Notes under the pieces: model-generated
What the model was told of the DNA's origin: nothing
What the model saw: the letters and a program-made list of their open reading frames with translations, nothing else
Database searches by the model: none
Made by a program: the position numbers and the translations under genes
Shown here: in pieces, positions 1 to 7,099 of the stretch
Position numbering within the stretch: position 1 is the first letter of the stretch
How the letters are laid out: every line of letters starts with the position of its first letter
DNA from: Candidatus Desulfopertinax cowenii
Lineage (GTDB): Bacteria; Bacillota; Desulfotomaculia; Desulfotomaculales; Desulforudaceae
DNA length: 64,000 bases
Direction: 5' to 3'
Assembly: GCA_001899445.1 (NCBI GenBank)
Contig: MPOA01000002.1
Coordinates: forward strand, 248,001-312,000

Positions 1-538
1 CGTCCCGTGGTTCGACGGCCGTTCTGTCTGCGCTGACAATCTGCATATCGAATTCCCAGGCGAAGTGCTCGGTGAACACGATGTAGGTACCGGATTCAGG
101 AACGTGGAGCTCGTAGGTGGTCCCTTCCGGTTCCAGGGTCAGGTTGTAGCAGGCTTGATCGGCCACTTTGAGGCGTGTTCCCGGGGCCACGAGAGGCGGT
201 TCCGCTTCCATCAGGTGCAGAGCTGCGTGATGGGCCACCAGGTCGTCACCCTCTTCGAGATAACCGCTTTTGTCGAGGAAAGTCACCATAATCGAAGGAT
301 CGTGGCTGCTTTTCCCAAAGATGAGGGAATAGGTTCCCGCTTCAAGCTCATATACGCCGCTCCATTCGACCAGACCCTCGTCGTGCTCGTGGCCGGGTTT
401 GTGCGCCGGTTTAGATTGGTGTTGCGGTTCCGGTGACGAGGTGGCCTGATCGGTTTGGCCGCAGCCGGCGAGCGCGACGGCCAGCAGGATCACTGCCACC
501 AGAACGAGCCACCGGTGCGGTTTACGGATTGAAACCAC
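1..538 (-). CDS. Putative metal-linked lipoprotein (C-terminus runs off the window)
   Basis: Reading the minus strand from a GTG at 538 gives at least 179 uninterrupted codons to the window edge. An AAGGGGG ribosome-binding site lies just upstream. The N-terminus is a lipoprotein signal: basic RKPHRW, a hydrophobic stretch and the lipobox LAGC, with the lipidated Cys near residue 25. A short linker carries a His/Asp/Glu cluster (HKPGHEHDEG), then a beta-rich domain with a HHAALH motif. I do not recognise a named family. It lies 141 bases downstream of the nickel/cobalt transporter cbiMLQO on the same strand, so a metal-capture role outside the membrane is a reasonable inference. The His-rich linker fits Ni or Co binding but does not prove it. 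The start is GTG because the nearby ATG reading frame stops after eight codons. Confidence 0.75.
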   Translation of the reverse strand, partial: MVSIRKPHRWLVLVAVILLAVALAGCGQTDQATSSPEPQHQSKPAHKPGHEHDEGLVEWSGVYELEAGTYSLIFGKSSHDPSIMVTFLDKSGYLEEGDDLVAHHAALHLMEAEPPLVAPGTRLKVADQACYNLTLEPEGTTYELHVPESGTYIVFTEHFAWEFDMQIVSADRTAVEPRD

Positions 539-604
539 AAAGCATTCCCCCTTGTTAGGTTAAGATTAGTTGCCCAAAGCGTATAAGCCGTTCTGGTCTG
601 GTTT

Positions 605-702
605 GCCGGTTCCGTTCCGGCCGCGCGGAAATAAAATTCCGTGGTTTGTCGGACGCGTTTTCCCCCCTTTATCATGTGATTAAAAGCCGGTTCCGTTCCG
701 GC
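605..702. repeat. Two identical 17-bp hairpin repeats between cbiO and the lipoprotein gene
   Basis: The 17-mer GCCGGTTCCGTTCCGGC occurs exactly twice, at 605-621 and 686-702, 81 bases apart. Each copy is itself a short inverted repeat (GCCGG/CCGGC around a seven-base loop). One copy sits directly after the cbiO stop codon and the other lies upstream of the lipoprotein start. They could be mRNA 3' end or processing hairpins or paired protein-binding sites; the sequence alone does not decide. Confidence 0.7.
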
Positions 703-1519
703 GTTTATTTTCGGCAATTATGCGCTGCACCCATTCTGCGGCTTCGTCTGGGTGACGCGGGAAGAAACCGGTGTTCCGGAAGACGCGCAGCAGCACAGGC
801 GGTTCCAGGGAGGCGCGGTGCATCAATTCCTCGTCACGCAGCAGTTCCGTCGCGCCGGCGACTGCCAGGAGCCGGCCCTCGGAAAGCACGGCCACCCGGT
901 CGGCCCAGGCGTAGGCCAGGTCCACGTCGTGGGTAGCCATAATGATGGTTCGGCCCCGGGCGTGCAACAGTTCCAGGATCGCCATTAGCCGCCGGACCGC
1001 AGCCGGGTCCAGGCTGGCGGTGGGCTCATCCAGCACCAGCAACTCCGGTTCCATGGCCAGCACGCCGGCGATGGCGGCGCGTTTCTTCTGCCCCAGGCTG
1101 AGATGGTGCGGGGGGCGGTGGGCCAGTTCCTGAATGCCGGTCAGTTCCAGCGCCCGGGCCACCCGGCGCGCGACCTCCCCGGGGTCGAGTCCCAGGTTCC
1201 GGGGACCGAAAGCGACGTCCTCCGTGACCGAGGTAGAGAAGAGCTGGTCGTCCGGGTTTTGGAAAACCATTCCCCCCCGCCGCCGCACCTCGGCAAGATT
1301 CCTCTTGCCGACGGGGCGGCCGAACACCCGGACCGACCCGCGTTGCGTGACCAGCAGGCCGTTAAGGTGCAGCAGAAGGGTGCTCTTCCCGCTGCCGTTG
1401 GCTCCGAGAACGACCATCCGGGCTTTAAGCGGTACTTCCAGAGATATCCCCCGTAGGGCCGGGGTGCCGTCGGGATAAGTGTAGTCCAGGTTTTCGATCT
1501 CCAGCGCCTTCAACTTCAA
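680..1519 (-). CDS. cbiO: Nickel/cobalt ECF transporter ATPase CbiO
   Basis: A 279-residue ABC ATPase that powers Ni2+ or Co2+ uptake with CbiM, a NikL-like subunit and CbiQ. Walker A is GANGSGKST, the Q-loop is MVFQNPDDQLF, the signature is LSLGQKKRAAIAG, Walker B is LLVLDEPT and the switch His lies in MATHD. The open frame extends about 830 bases further upstream, but that part is only the opposite frame of cbiQ. The start chosen is TTG at 1519, with a GGGGG Shine-Dalgarno before it and an overlap with the cbiQ stop (TTTTGA), typical of translational coupling. The reading KLKALEIENLDYTYPDG is the normal CbiO N-terminus. Confidence 0.95.
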   Translation of the reverse strand: MKLKALEIENLDYTYPDGTPALRGISLEVPLKARMVVLGANGSGKSTLLLHLNGLLVTQRGSVRVFGRPVGKRNLAEVRRRGGMVFQNPDDQLFSTSVTEDVAFGPRNLGLDPGEVARRVARALELTGIQELAHRPPHHLSLGQKKRAAIAGVLAMEPELLVLDEPTASLDPAAVRRLMAILELLHARGRTIIMATHDVDLAYAWADRVAVLSEGRLLAVAGATELLRDEELMHRASLEPPVLLRVFRNTGFFPRHPDEAAEWVQRIIAENKRRNGTGF

Positions 1520-2274
1520 AACAGAATCCCCCGGTCCAGTAGTATCAGCACGGCGATGGTGGCCACCGAGGCTAGGCTTTTGCAGACGTCCGGGGTGTTC
1601 ACTACCCGCGGCTCCTCCACGTGGGGCTGCCCGTTGAACCCCCGTGCGGTCATCGCCCGGTGCACCCGTTCGGACCGGTCGAGGACGTTCAAGAGCAGCG
1701 TACCCATCAACTCGCCGAAGACGCGTAGGGAGTGCCGGTTGAGACCGGGGCGAAAGGCCCGGGCTGTCAGGGACCGCTGCGTGGCGTGCAGTTCGTCCCG
1801 GAAAAGGAATATATACCGGTAGGCCAGAAACAGGGCCAGCACGGGCAGGGAGGGGAGCCGCAGGTGAGCCAGGGCGTTCAAGGAGGCCTGTAAGGTTTGT
1901 GTCCCCAGGAGGGTTATCATCACCGTTAGGGCGGTTAAAGCCTTCAGGGAAACCAGCCCGGCGAAAACGAGGCCCGCGGCGGACGGCGGCCATCCGTTGC
2001 CCAGGGCGAGCGTAACGGTCATCAGAGCCAGGAAGGGTGCCAGCCATAACAACCTTTCGAGAATGAAACGTTGGGGGAGCCTGGAGGACAGGGCGACCAG
2101 TACGGCTACCCCCAGTGCCGCCACGGCCGGTAACAGCGACTCCAGTAATGCCACTCCCACCACAAAAGCCAGCCCGGCGGCGAGCTTCAGCCGCGGCTCC
2201 CAGCGGTGCAACCAGGAATCGAGGCTTGCGTAAGTATCGGCTGCCTGCAGGTGCACCTGCCCCAAGCCCATCAA
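1516..2274 (-). CDS. cbiQ: ECF transporter transmembrane (T) component CbiQ
   Basis: A 252-residue integral membrane protein of the CbiQ/EcfT family, the coupling subunit between the CbiO ATPase and the metal-binding CbiM. The C-terminal half contains family coupling-helix sequences: SLTARAF, a GELMGTLLLNVLDRSERV segment and MTARGF. Several hydrophobic helices precede them. It is third in the cbiM-nikL-cbiQ-cbiO operon, 21 bases after nikL, and its stop overlaps the cbiO start. Start codon choice is ambiguous between two adjacent ATGs. The substrate is inferred from CbiM and NikL. Confidence 0.93.
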   Translation of the reverse strand: MMGLGQVHLQAADTYASLDSWLHRWEPRLKLAAGLAFVVGVALLESLLPAVAALGVAVLVALSSRLPQRFILERLLWLAPFLALMTVTLALGNGWPPSAAGLVFAGLVSLKALTALTVMITLLGTQTLQASLNALAHLRLPSLPVLALFLAYRYIFLFRDELHATQRSLTARAFRPGLNRHSLRVFGELMGTLLLNVLDRSERVHRAMTARGFNGQPHVEEPRVVNTPDVCKSLASVATIAVLILLDRGILF

Positions 2275-2295
2275 ACCGTCTCCTTTCGGGTAATT

Positions 2296-2763
2296 CTAGT
2301 CTCCCACGTGTTGCGAGTTTCGTTTTGCCGCGCGGCGGTTCAGAAACCACCAGGTGAGGGCGGAAAACCCAGCCAGGTAGCCGAAACCGGCCACCGCCCG
2401 GAAAAGCATTTCCCCGGTGTCCGGCCCGGCCGCTCCCGTCGGGAGGGACGCCCCGCTATCGACCACGAGTTTAAAGCGGTCACGATGGCCCATCTCGTCC
2501 CGGGCGGTTATCTGATACACACCCGGGGCAGGCGGTTCGAAGTAATACTTCCCCTGATCGTTAGTGTGGCCCTGTGCTACCGGCGCGTTGTTATCCAGGC
2601 TCCTGATGGTCACGGTGGCTCCCTGGATGGGCGTGCCATCGTCAAAGGTCACCCGGATCAGGTACACGCCTGGTTCGGCCTCGGCGAGCATCCGGTGCGC
2701 CGCGGCCGTTAGCGGTAGGGTCAGGCACAGGCACATCGCCAGCAGCAAGGTCGGAAGTCTCAT
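2296..2763 (-). CDS. nikL: NikL/CbiL-type auxiliary subunit of the Ni/Co transporter
   Basis: A 155-residue protein with a cleavable signal peptide (about residues 1-22, ending TAAAHRM). An extracytoplasmic beta-sandwich domain resembling carboxypeptidase regulatory-like folds follows (GTPIQGATVTIRS, TNDQGKYYFEPPAPGVYQI), then one C-terminal transmembrane helix (GYLAGFSALTWWFLN) and a basic tail. This layout is that of NikL, which replaces CbiN in many NikMLQO systems. Cleavage after the Ala residues would expose a His near the mature N-terminus, as in metal-handling subunits. It overlaps cbiM by four bases. The family call is strong from architecture and position; Ni versus Co cannot be settled. 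Confidence 0.82.
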   Translation of the reverse strand: MRLPTLLLAMCLCLTLPLTAAAHRMLAEAEPGVYLIRVTFDDGTPIQGATVTIRSLDNNAPVAQGHTNDQGKYYFEPPAPGVYQITARDEMGHRDRFKLVVDSGASLPTGAAGPDTGEMLFRAVAGFGYLAGFSALTWWFLNRRAAKRNSQHVGD

Positions 2764-3356
2764 TGGATCATCTCCGGTCGCACCTGCTGCACTAGGCGCA
2801 CCGCGAATCCGGTGAGCGCCGCTTCGGCTAGCAGGACCGGAAGGTAGGCGGCCGCTAGCAGATTCGCGAGGGAGAAGGGCCCCTTGGCATACAAGTCAGC
2901 GCTCAGCACCAGAAAGCCGATCAGCAGGCTCACCGCCATTACCAGTGCCGCGCCGCCGCCGAAGACGCCGCGGATGGTCACCGGCAGCCGCCGCAGACGG
3001 GGGAAGGCAAGACCAGCCAGGAGGGCGGGCAGCCCCATGATCAACAGATTTACCCCTAGGGTGGTCAGGCCACCGTGCTGGAACAGGAGCGCCTGCAGCA
3101 ATAGTCCTAGGAAGACGGCCAGCGGCGCCCGCCGCCCCAGGAACACGCCGGTCAAACCCAACAGCACCGGGTGGATGCTGGTAACCCCCACGGGGATGCG
3201 CAGCAGGGAAGAAACGAAAAAGGCGGCGGCCAGGAGTCCCACGCGCGGCACTTCCTCCGCCTTCAGCTCCCGGGCCGAGTACCACAGCAAGCCGCCGGCG
3301 GCAGCCGCTGCCGCACCCACCACACTGGGACTGAGCACCCCGTCGGCGATATGCAA
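2760..3356 (-). CDS. cbiM: Ni/Co ECF transporter substrate-binding membrane subunit CbiM
   Basis: A 198-residue S-component starting MHIADGVLSPSV. In this family the free N-terminal Met-His, inserted into the protein core, coordinates the metal. Conserved features include the second His in GVTSIHPVLLGLTGVFLG and the loop FQHGGLTTLGVNLLIMGLPAL, spread over about six hydrophobic helices. It is the first gene of the cbiM-nikL-cbiQ-cbiO operon. An AGGAG-type ribosome-binding site lies before the ATG. The leader upstream contains a terminator-like hairpin. No cbiD/cobalamin genes are in view, so nickel for hydrogenase or CODH, or cobalt for corrinoids, are both possible. Confidence 0.95.
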   Translation of the reverse strand: MHIADGVLSPSVVGAAAAAAGGLLWYSARELKAEEVPRVGLLAAAFFVSSLLRIPVGVTSIHPVLLGLTGVFLGRRAPLAVFLGLLLQALLFQHGGLTTLGVNLLIMGLPALLAGLAFPRLRRLPVTIRGVFGGGAALVMAVSLLIGFLVLSADLYAKGPFSLANLLAAAYLPVLLAEAALTGFAVRLVQQVRPEMIQ

Positions 3357-3379
3357 ACCTGCCTCATCTCCTTCCGAAA

Positions 3380-3443
3380 CTTAAACAAAACAAAAGACCA
3401 CAAAGCCCGCTTCCTTACATAGAAGCCACAAACCTTCGTGGTC
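3380..3443 (-). terminator. Attenuator-like hairpin in the cbiM leader
   Basis: On the minus strand GACCAC pairs with GTGGTC, and inner GCTTC pairs with GAAGC, over 3396-3443. A T-rich run TTTTGTTTTGTTT follows directly, and the cbiM start comes about 25 bases later. A terminator placed between promoter and first gene suggests transcription attenuation. I could not match the upstream leader to the cobalamin riboswitch (no B12 box) or confidently to the NiCo riboswitch. A second perfect hairpin (CCGGAGTT/AACTCCGG, 3497-3514) lies further upstream. Confidence 0.5.
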
Positions 3444-3622
3444 GGTTCTTCCGCGTGTTAGATTGTTCAGGGAAACCGGTTGGCAAACCAAAATCGCCGG
3501 AGTTTCAACTCCGGTTCGGCGGCCTTCCTAGCCGCGCTGATATCGTAAGTTTACCATGGATCGGTTGCCCAAGCAATACCCAACATTGAAAACGGCAGAC
3601 AAAGGATGGGAAGACTAGGGGT

Positions 3623-4555
3623 ATGGACGGCAATTTCAAGCCGATGGAACCGGTTTCCTGGCCCGCCCCGTTTGATGACCCGGCGTTTGTGCACCAGGTG
3701 AAGTGGGACGGCATCCGGATTCTGGCCCGGGTGGAACCGGGCGGTGTGACGCTGCGTACTCGCTACGGCAGGGACCGGACGGACAACTACCCCGAACTGC
3801 AGGAACTCGGCGGCCTCCTCCGGGGAACGGACGCCCTCTTGGACGGCGAAGCCGTAGTCCTGGACGATGCGGGACGGCCAAGTTTCGGGCGGATCCTGCG
3901 GCGGGACCGGTCGCGGGCGGCGAACGCCGCCCTGCGCCGCGCCTTACCCGTGTATTACGTGGCGTTTGATGTGTTGTTCCTGAACGGAGAACCGCTGCTG
4001 GGCCGGTCCTTTTCGGAACGCCAGGAGATTTTGGCCGATGTGCTCCAGCACGGGGAGCAGGTTACGGTTTGCCGGAGCCACGCGGAGGGAGTGGAGCTGT
4101 TTGCCGCTACCGGCCGGTTGGGCCTGGAGGGGATCATCAGCAAGGAACTGGCCGGCCGTTATCATCCGGGTCGGAAACACCCCACGTGGCGCAAGGTGAA
4201 GCACTTCCGCCGGTTGAACGCGGTGGCGGGCGGGGTGTTCCTGAAACAGGGCCGGGCGAACGCCCTGCTCCTGGGGCTGTACGACGAGCGGGGTCTGATT
4301 TATGTGGGGCGGGCGGCCAGCGGCCTGAGTGCGGCGGACCTGGTTTCGCTGACCGCACTAGCCCGCGCCCACGAAACCTTCCGTTCCCCGTTCGTAGAGC
4401 CGCCCACCGCTGGGCGGGGCCTCAAGGTGGTCTGGCTGGCCGTACAGCCCACGGTGGTTGTCCGGTACAACGGCTGGACCGACCAGGGCCGGTTGCGCAA
4501 CCCGGTGATCGAGGGGTTTAGCACCGTCCCAGCCGCAGAATGCGTTTTCCCCTAG
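3623..4555 (+). CDS. ligD: ATP-dependent DNA ligase, LigD ligase-domain type
   Basis: A 310-residue ATP-dependent ligase matching the ligase domain of bacterial LigD, which seals breaks in non-homologous end joining. The adenylated lysine is K27 in VKWDGIR (motif I). Motif III-like DGEAVVLDD, motif IIIa VAFDVLFLNG, motif IV LEGIISK and motif V WRKVK follow, and the C-terminal OB fold occupies roughly residues 200-310. It lacks the polymerase and phosphoesterase domains found in fused LigD. A separate LigD-type polymerase gene lies 1.5 kb downstream on the same strand. No ku gene is in this window. It may also act on its own in base repair. Confidence 0.92.
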   Translation: MDGNFKPMEPVSWPAPFDDPAFVHQVKWDGIRILARVEPGGVTLRTRYGRDRTDNYPELQELGGLLRGTDALLDGEAVVLDDAGRPSFGRILRRDRSRAANAALRRALPVYYVAFDVLFLNGEPLLGRSFSERQEILADVLQHGEQVTVCRSHAEGVELFAATGRLGLEGIISKELAGRYHPGRKHPTWRKVKHFRRLNAVAGGVFLKQGRANALLLGLYDERGLIYVGRAASGLSAADLVSLTALARAHETFRSPFVEPPTAGRGLKVVWLAVQPTVVVRYNGWTDQGRLRNPVIEGFSTVPAAECVFP

Positions 4556-4566
4556 CCAGCATTAAA

Positions 4567-4646
4567 GCGACAAGGCGCAGTATCGGTTTCCGACAAAGGG
4601 ATCAATCACAATCCCGGCTGTCGGAAACTCTAGCTGCGCCTTGTCA
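4567..4646. repeat. 80-bp long imperfect hairpin between convergent genes
   Basis: Left arm 4567-4595 (GCGACAAGGCGCAG then TCGGTTTCCGACA) pairs with right arm 4618-4646 (TGTCGGAAAC then CTGCGCCTTGTCAC). An inner GGGAT/ATCCC pair (4598-4602 with 4611-4615) nearly closes the loop. It lies between the ends of ligD (+) and the SASP gene (-), with short T runs on both sides, so it may be a two-way terminator. Its arm length is more like a small folded mobile repeat. Confidence 0.65.
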
Positions 4647-4706
4647 CCTTTTAGTATGCTTGCGGAAACCGGGTATTTATACTGGAAACAACCCTGAACA
4701 AGGCTT

Positions 4707-4916
4707 TTACCCGTTTTTGCCGCCGGACCCAGTTTTATTCAACGACTTTTCGCCGGCCTTTACCAGTTTACGTACCATTTGCCCGCCGATCTTTCCCGCT
4801 TCCCGCGCGCTCAGCCCCTTGCCGCTCTGCAGCTCGTCGTCAAGGTGCAGCTCGCGGGCGGTTTCCCACTTCAGCTGTTCGTATTTCTCCTTGCGCCGGT
4901 TTTTCTTCTTGGGCAC
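4707..4916 (-). CDS. Alpha/beta-type small acid-soluble spore protein
   Basis: A 69-residue, highly charged protein of the alpha/beta SASP family, which coats and protects DNA in dormant spores. The family core is visible as LKWETARELHLDD (the GPR cleavage region, with ETA instead of the usual EIA/EFA) and LSAREAGKIGGQMVRKLV (the DNA-binding helix). The N-terminus is Lys/Arg-rich (MPKKKNRRKEK). It stands alone, convergent with ligD. A promoter resembling the forespore sigma-G consensus lies just upstream (4935-4964). A second SASP in the window is at 62085-62345. Confidence 0.9.
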   Translation of the reverse strand: MPKKKNRRKEKYEQLKWETARELHLDDELQSGKGLSAREAGKIGGQMVRKLVKAGEKSLNKTGSGGKNG

Positions 4917-4934
4917 AGGTCATCACCTCGCTCA

Positions 4935-4964
4935 TATATTTCTACCCTGAGCGGAAAAATATTC
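4935..4964 (-). promoter_or_regulatory. Sigma-G-like promoter for the SASP gene
   Basis: On the minus strand a perfect GAATA (-35 form GHATR) at 4960-4964 is followed by exactly 18 bases and AAATATA at 4935-4941, which fits the CATWHTA -10 form at five of seven positions. It lies 19 bases before the SASP start. Forespore expression is expected for this family. Transcription start not verified. Confidence 0.5.
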
Positions 4965-5313
4965 TGGACCGGGCAGTGACGGGAAGAAATTTTGGCACTT
5001 TGTTCGGAGATGACTGTTAACGGCCGCACCAGCCACGTCCAGTACTGTTTGTAAAATAGGGTGAGCCTTGACAACGGCAGGACGCCAGTTTACCTTGAAA
5101 GCAGGTGCAGTTAGTACGTAAAGATAAACGACTTCGAGTGGGATGCGCGAAACGCCGGGTACAGCCGGGTACATGTGAGGAAAGGTACGGGCTATTCCCC
5201 GACGATGTCGAAGAGGTCTTCTACTAGAACCTGATGCAATCCTGGATAGCCGAAGGGATACACCGAAGATTGTTTAACAAGCACGGGAGAGAACTCGCAA
5301 GGAAGGTGAGAAA
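4965..5313. other. Gene-poor stretch with a toxin-like remnant
   Basis: Between the SASP promoter and the flavin reductase I see no intact gene. The only coding signature is the BrnT-like fragment at about 5114-5226, listed separately. The rest holds no structure I can name. Confidence 0.5.
5114..5226 (+). pseudogene. Remnant of a BrnT/DUF497-like toxin gene
   Basis: One frame reads KINDFEWDARNAGYSR, close to the start of BrnT-type ribonuclease toxins (FEWDxxKN...). After a frame change the next bases read DDVEEVFY and then a stop, matching the following SPEEVEEVF block of that family. Bases are missing between the two, and no BrnA-like antitoxin follows. The call rests on two short motifs in the right order, so it is tentative. 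Confidence 0.4.
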
Positions 5314-5808
5314 GTGCAGGGCAAGCGTGCGGTCAGGCTCCTGCCCTGGCCGGTCACCCTGATCGGGGCCTACCACGAAGGTAAGCACAACGTGATGACC
5401 GCCTCCTGGGTAAGCCAGGTTTCCTTCAGGCCGCCCCTTGTGATGGTCTCCATCGCGCCGGAGCGGCATACTTACGGACTCATCCAGAAGAGCGGAGAGT
5501 TTGTGGTCAGCATTCTGACGGCGGACCAGGCGGAAGTCGCCCAGTTCTGCGGCTCCCGCTCAGGGCGTGACGTGGACAAAATCTCCGCCCTGGGGCTCAA
5601 GACCCGGTCCGGCCAGGCGGTGAAAGTCCCGGTGCTCGAAGACTGCCTGGCAAACATCGAGTGCCGCGTCGTGGCCACCCACCCGGCGGGGGACCACGTG
5701 CTGTTCGTGGGGGAGGTTGTCGGGGGCTCTGCCATCCGCCCGGACGCTCCCCCGCTGCTGATGCTGGACTGGAAGCCCGGAAAATTCAGCCCCATCGGGA
5801 GCGGGTAG
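5314..5808 (+). CDS. Flavin reductase-like FMN-binding protein
   Basis: A 164-residue protein of the flavin reductase-like domain family. Typical sequences are the N-terminal LLPWPVTLIGAYHEG, NVMTASWVSQVSF, PPLVMVSIAPERHTYGLI and GEFVVSIL, followed by QFCGSRSGRDVDK and the C-terminal LLMLDWKPGKFSPIG. Members bind FMN and either reduce flavins or act as small FMN electron carriers in anaerobes. The start is GTG at 5314, after a GGAAGG site. It stands alone between two LigD-type genes; physiological partner unknown. Confidence 0.88.
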   Translation: MQGKRAVRLLPWPVTLIGAYHEGKHNVMTASWVSQVSFRPPLVMVSIAPERHTYGLIQKSGEFVVSILTADQAEVAQFCGSRSGRDVDKISALGLKTRSGQAVKVPVLEDCLANIECRVVATHPAGDHVLFVGEVVGGSAIRPDAPPLLMLDWKPGKFSPIGSG

Positions 5809-5843
5809 GCAAACTTGGGGCTTGCCTGTTCCCACTCCCTTAG

Positions 5844-5874
5844 TAGGCGCGCATTTATGAGAAATGCCCGCCTA
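5844..5874 (+). terminator. Hairpin after the flavin reductase gene
   Basis: TAGGCGCGCATTT (5844-5856) pairs with AAATGCCCGCCTA (5862-5874) with one mismatch, 35 bases after the stop codon. It lacks a following T run, so it may be an mRNA 3' end rather than a strong intrinsic terminator. Confidence 0.45.
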
Positions 5875-6072
5875 GACTGCTTATCCCATACATCCTAGGC
5901 AAAAACCTCTGGGTCCTGCGGATAACCGAATACAAGGAAAAACCGGCGCTGTTTGCCTGTAATCCGTATACGCTGATCGTGTCTGTTGATGGAACACAGC
6001 ACGATTGTCGGCAGCGTATGTGATAATGCCGGGATCCGCTACCTTCAGCGGTTCCCGGAAGGAGGGTCGCTA

Positions 6073-6990
6073 ATGCCGCGGGTCCTAGTGGACGGCCGCG
6101 AACTCGATCTAACCAACGTTGACAAAACCTACTGGCCGGACGGGCGAACCAAGGGAGACCTGATCGCTTACTACAGCGGGGTTGGCGAGTACGCCGTCCG
6201 GTACCTTGATGGGCGGCCGGTGGTCATGAGCCGGTATCCCGACGGCATCAGCGGGAAGCATTTTTACCAGAAGGAATGCCCCGAGTCGGCTCCGGAGTGG
6301 ATCGAGACCGTTCCTGTAGCCCACGACAACGGGACGCGGATCGTAAACTACGTGGTCTACCGGGGCGTTGAAACGCTGGTATGGCTGGCAAACCTGGGCT
6401 GCATTGAGATGCACGCCTTGCTAGCGCGGGCCGACCGGCTGGAATTTCCCGATCTAGCTGTGCTCGACCTAGACCCGGCGGCCGGCACCACCTTTCGCCA
6501 GGTAACCGCGGTGGCGCTCCTGGTGCAGACCCTGCTGGGCGAGTTCGGATTGGCCGGTTTCCCAAAGACCTCGGGGGCGACCGGGGTACACATTTTCATC
6601 CCCCTGGAGCCGGTGTACACTTACCGGGAGGTGACGCAGGCGATGGAGGCGGCCGCCCGGCTGATTACCAATGTCTGTGATTTCGCGACGACCGAAAGGG
6701 TGGTGGACCGGCGGGCCGGGAAGGTGTACATCGATTACCTGCAGAACACGTTCGGGAAAAGCATGGCCTTTCCGTACAGCGTGCGGCCGTTGCCGGGGGC
6801 ACCGGTGTCCACTCCCCTGGACTGGCCGGAGTTGGCGAACCTGGAGGATCCGTCCCGATTTAATATGCGTACCGTTCTAGAGCGCCTACAAAACCGGGGC
6901 GATCCCTACGCGGGGCTGTTCCGCCGGCGCTACCGCCTTGAACCCTTACTGGGCCTGGGAGGCGTACCTGCCCGGGCCAAAGACATGTAG
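6073..6990 (+). CDS. ligD: LigD-type DNA polymerase/primase domain protein
   Basis: A 305-residue archaeo-eukaryotic primase-like polymerase matching the polymerase module of bacterial LigD, which fills ends during non-homologous end joining. Visible motifs are the catalytic pair in VLDLDPA, the KTSGATGVHIFIPL loop, and C-terminal RVVDRRAGKVYIDYLQN and SVRPLPGAPVSTPL, all family hallmarks. The open frame reaches 87 bases further upstream, but ATG 6073 has a strong GGAAGGAGGG site eight bases before it. It is separate from the ligase at 3623. Ku is not in the window. Confidence 0.92.
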   Translation: MPRVLVDGRELDLTNVDKTYWPDGRTKGDLIAYYSGVGEYAVRYLDGRPVVMSRYPDGISGKHFYQKECPESAPEWIETVPVAHDNGTRIVNYVVYRGVETLVWLANLGCIEMHALLARADRLEFPDLAVLDLDPAAGTTFRQVTAVALLVQTLLGEFGLAGFPKTSGATGVHIFIPLEPVYTYREVTQAMEAAARLITNVCDFATTERVVDRRAGKVYIDYLQNTFGKSMAFPYSVRPLPGAPVSTPLDWPELANLEDPSRFNMRTVLERLQNRGDPYAGLFRRRYRLEPLLGLGGVPARAKDM

Positions 6991-7099
6991 GGCGCCAAAC
7001 CGCCGGAAATACATACTTTTTCAGCGGCAAGCGATCTTTCGGCAGGAAATAACATTAGTGCTCCCGAATCCCATGGCAAATTATGCAGGAGGGCTTTTT

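Noticed and set aside
1520-2350. N-terminal extension of the CbiO frame
   Set aside because: It is low-complexity Arg/Pro/Gly-rich sequence lying antisense-frame over cbiQ; the CbiO protein starts at 1519.
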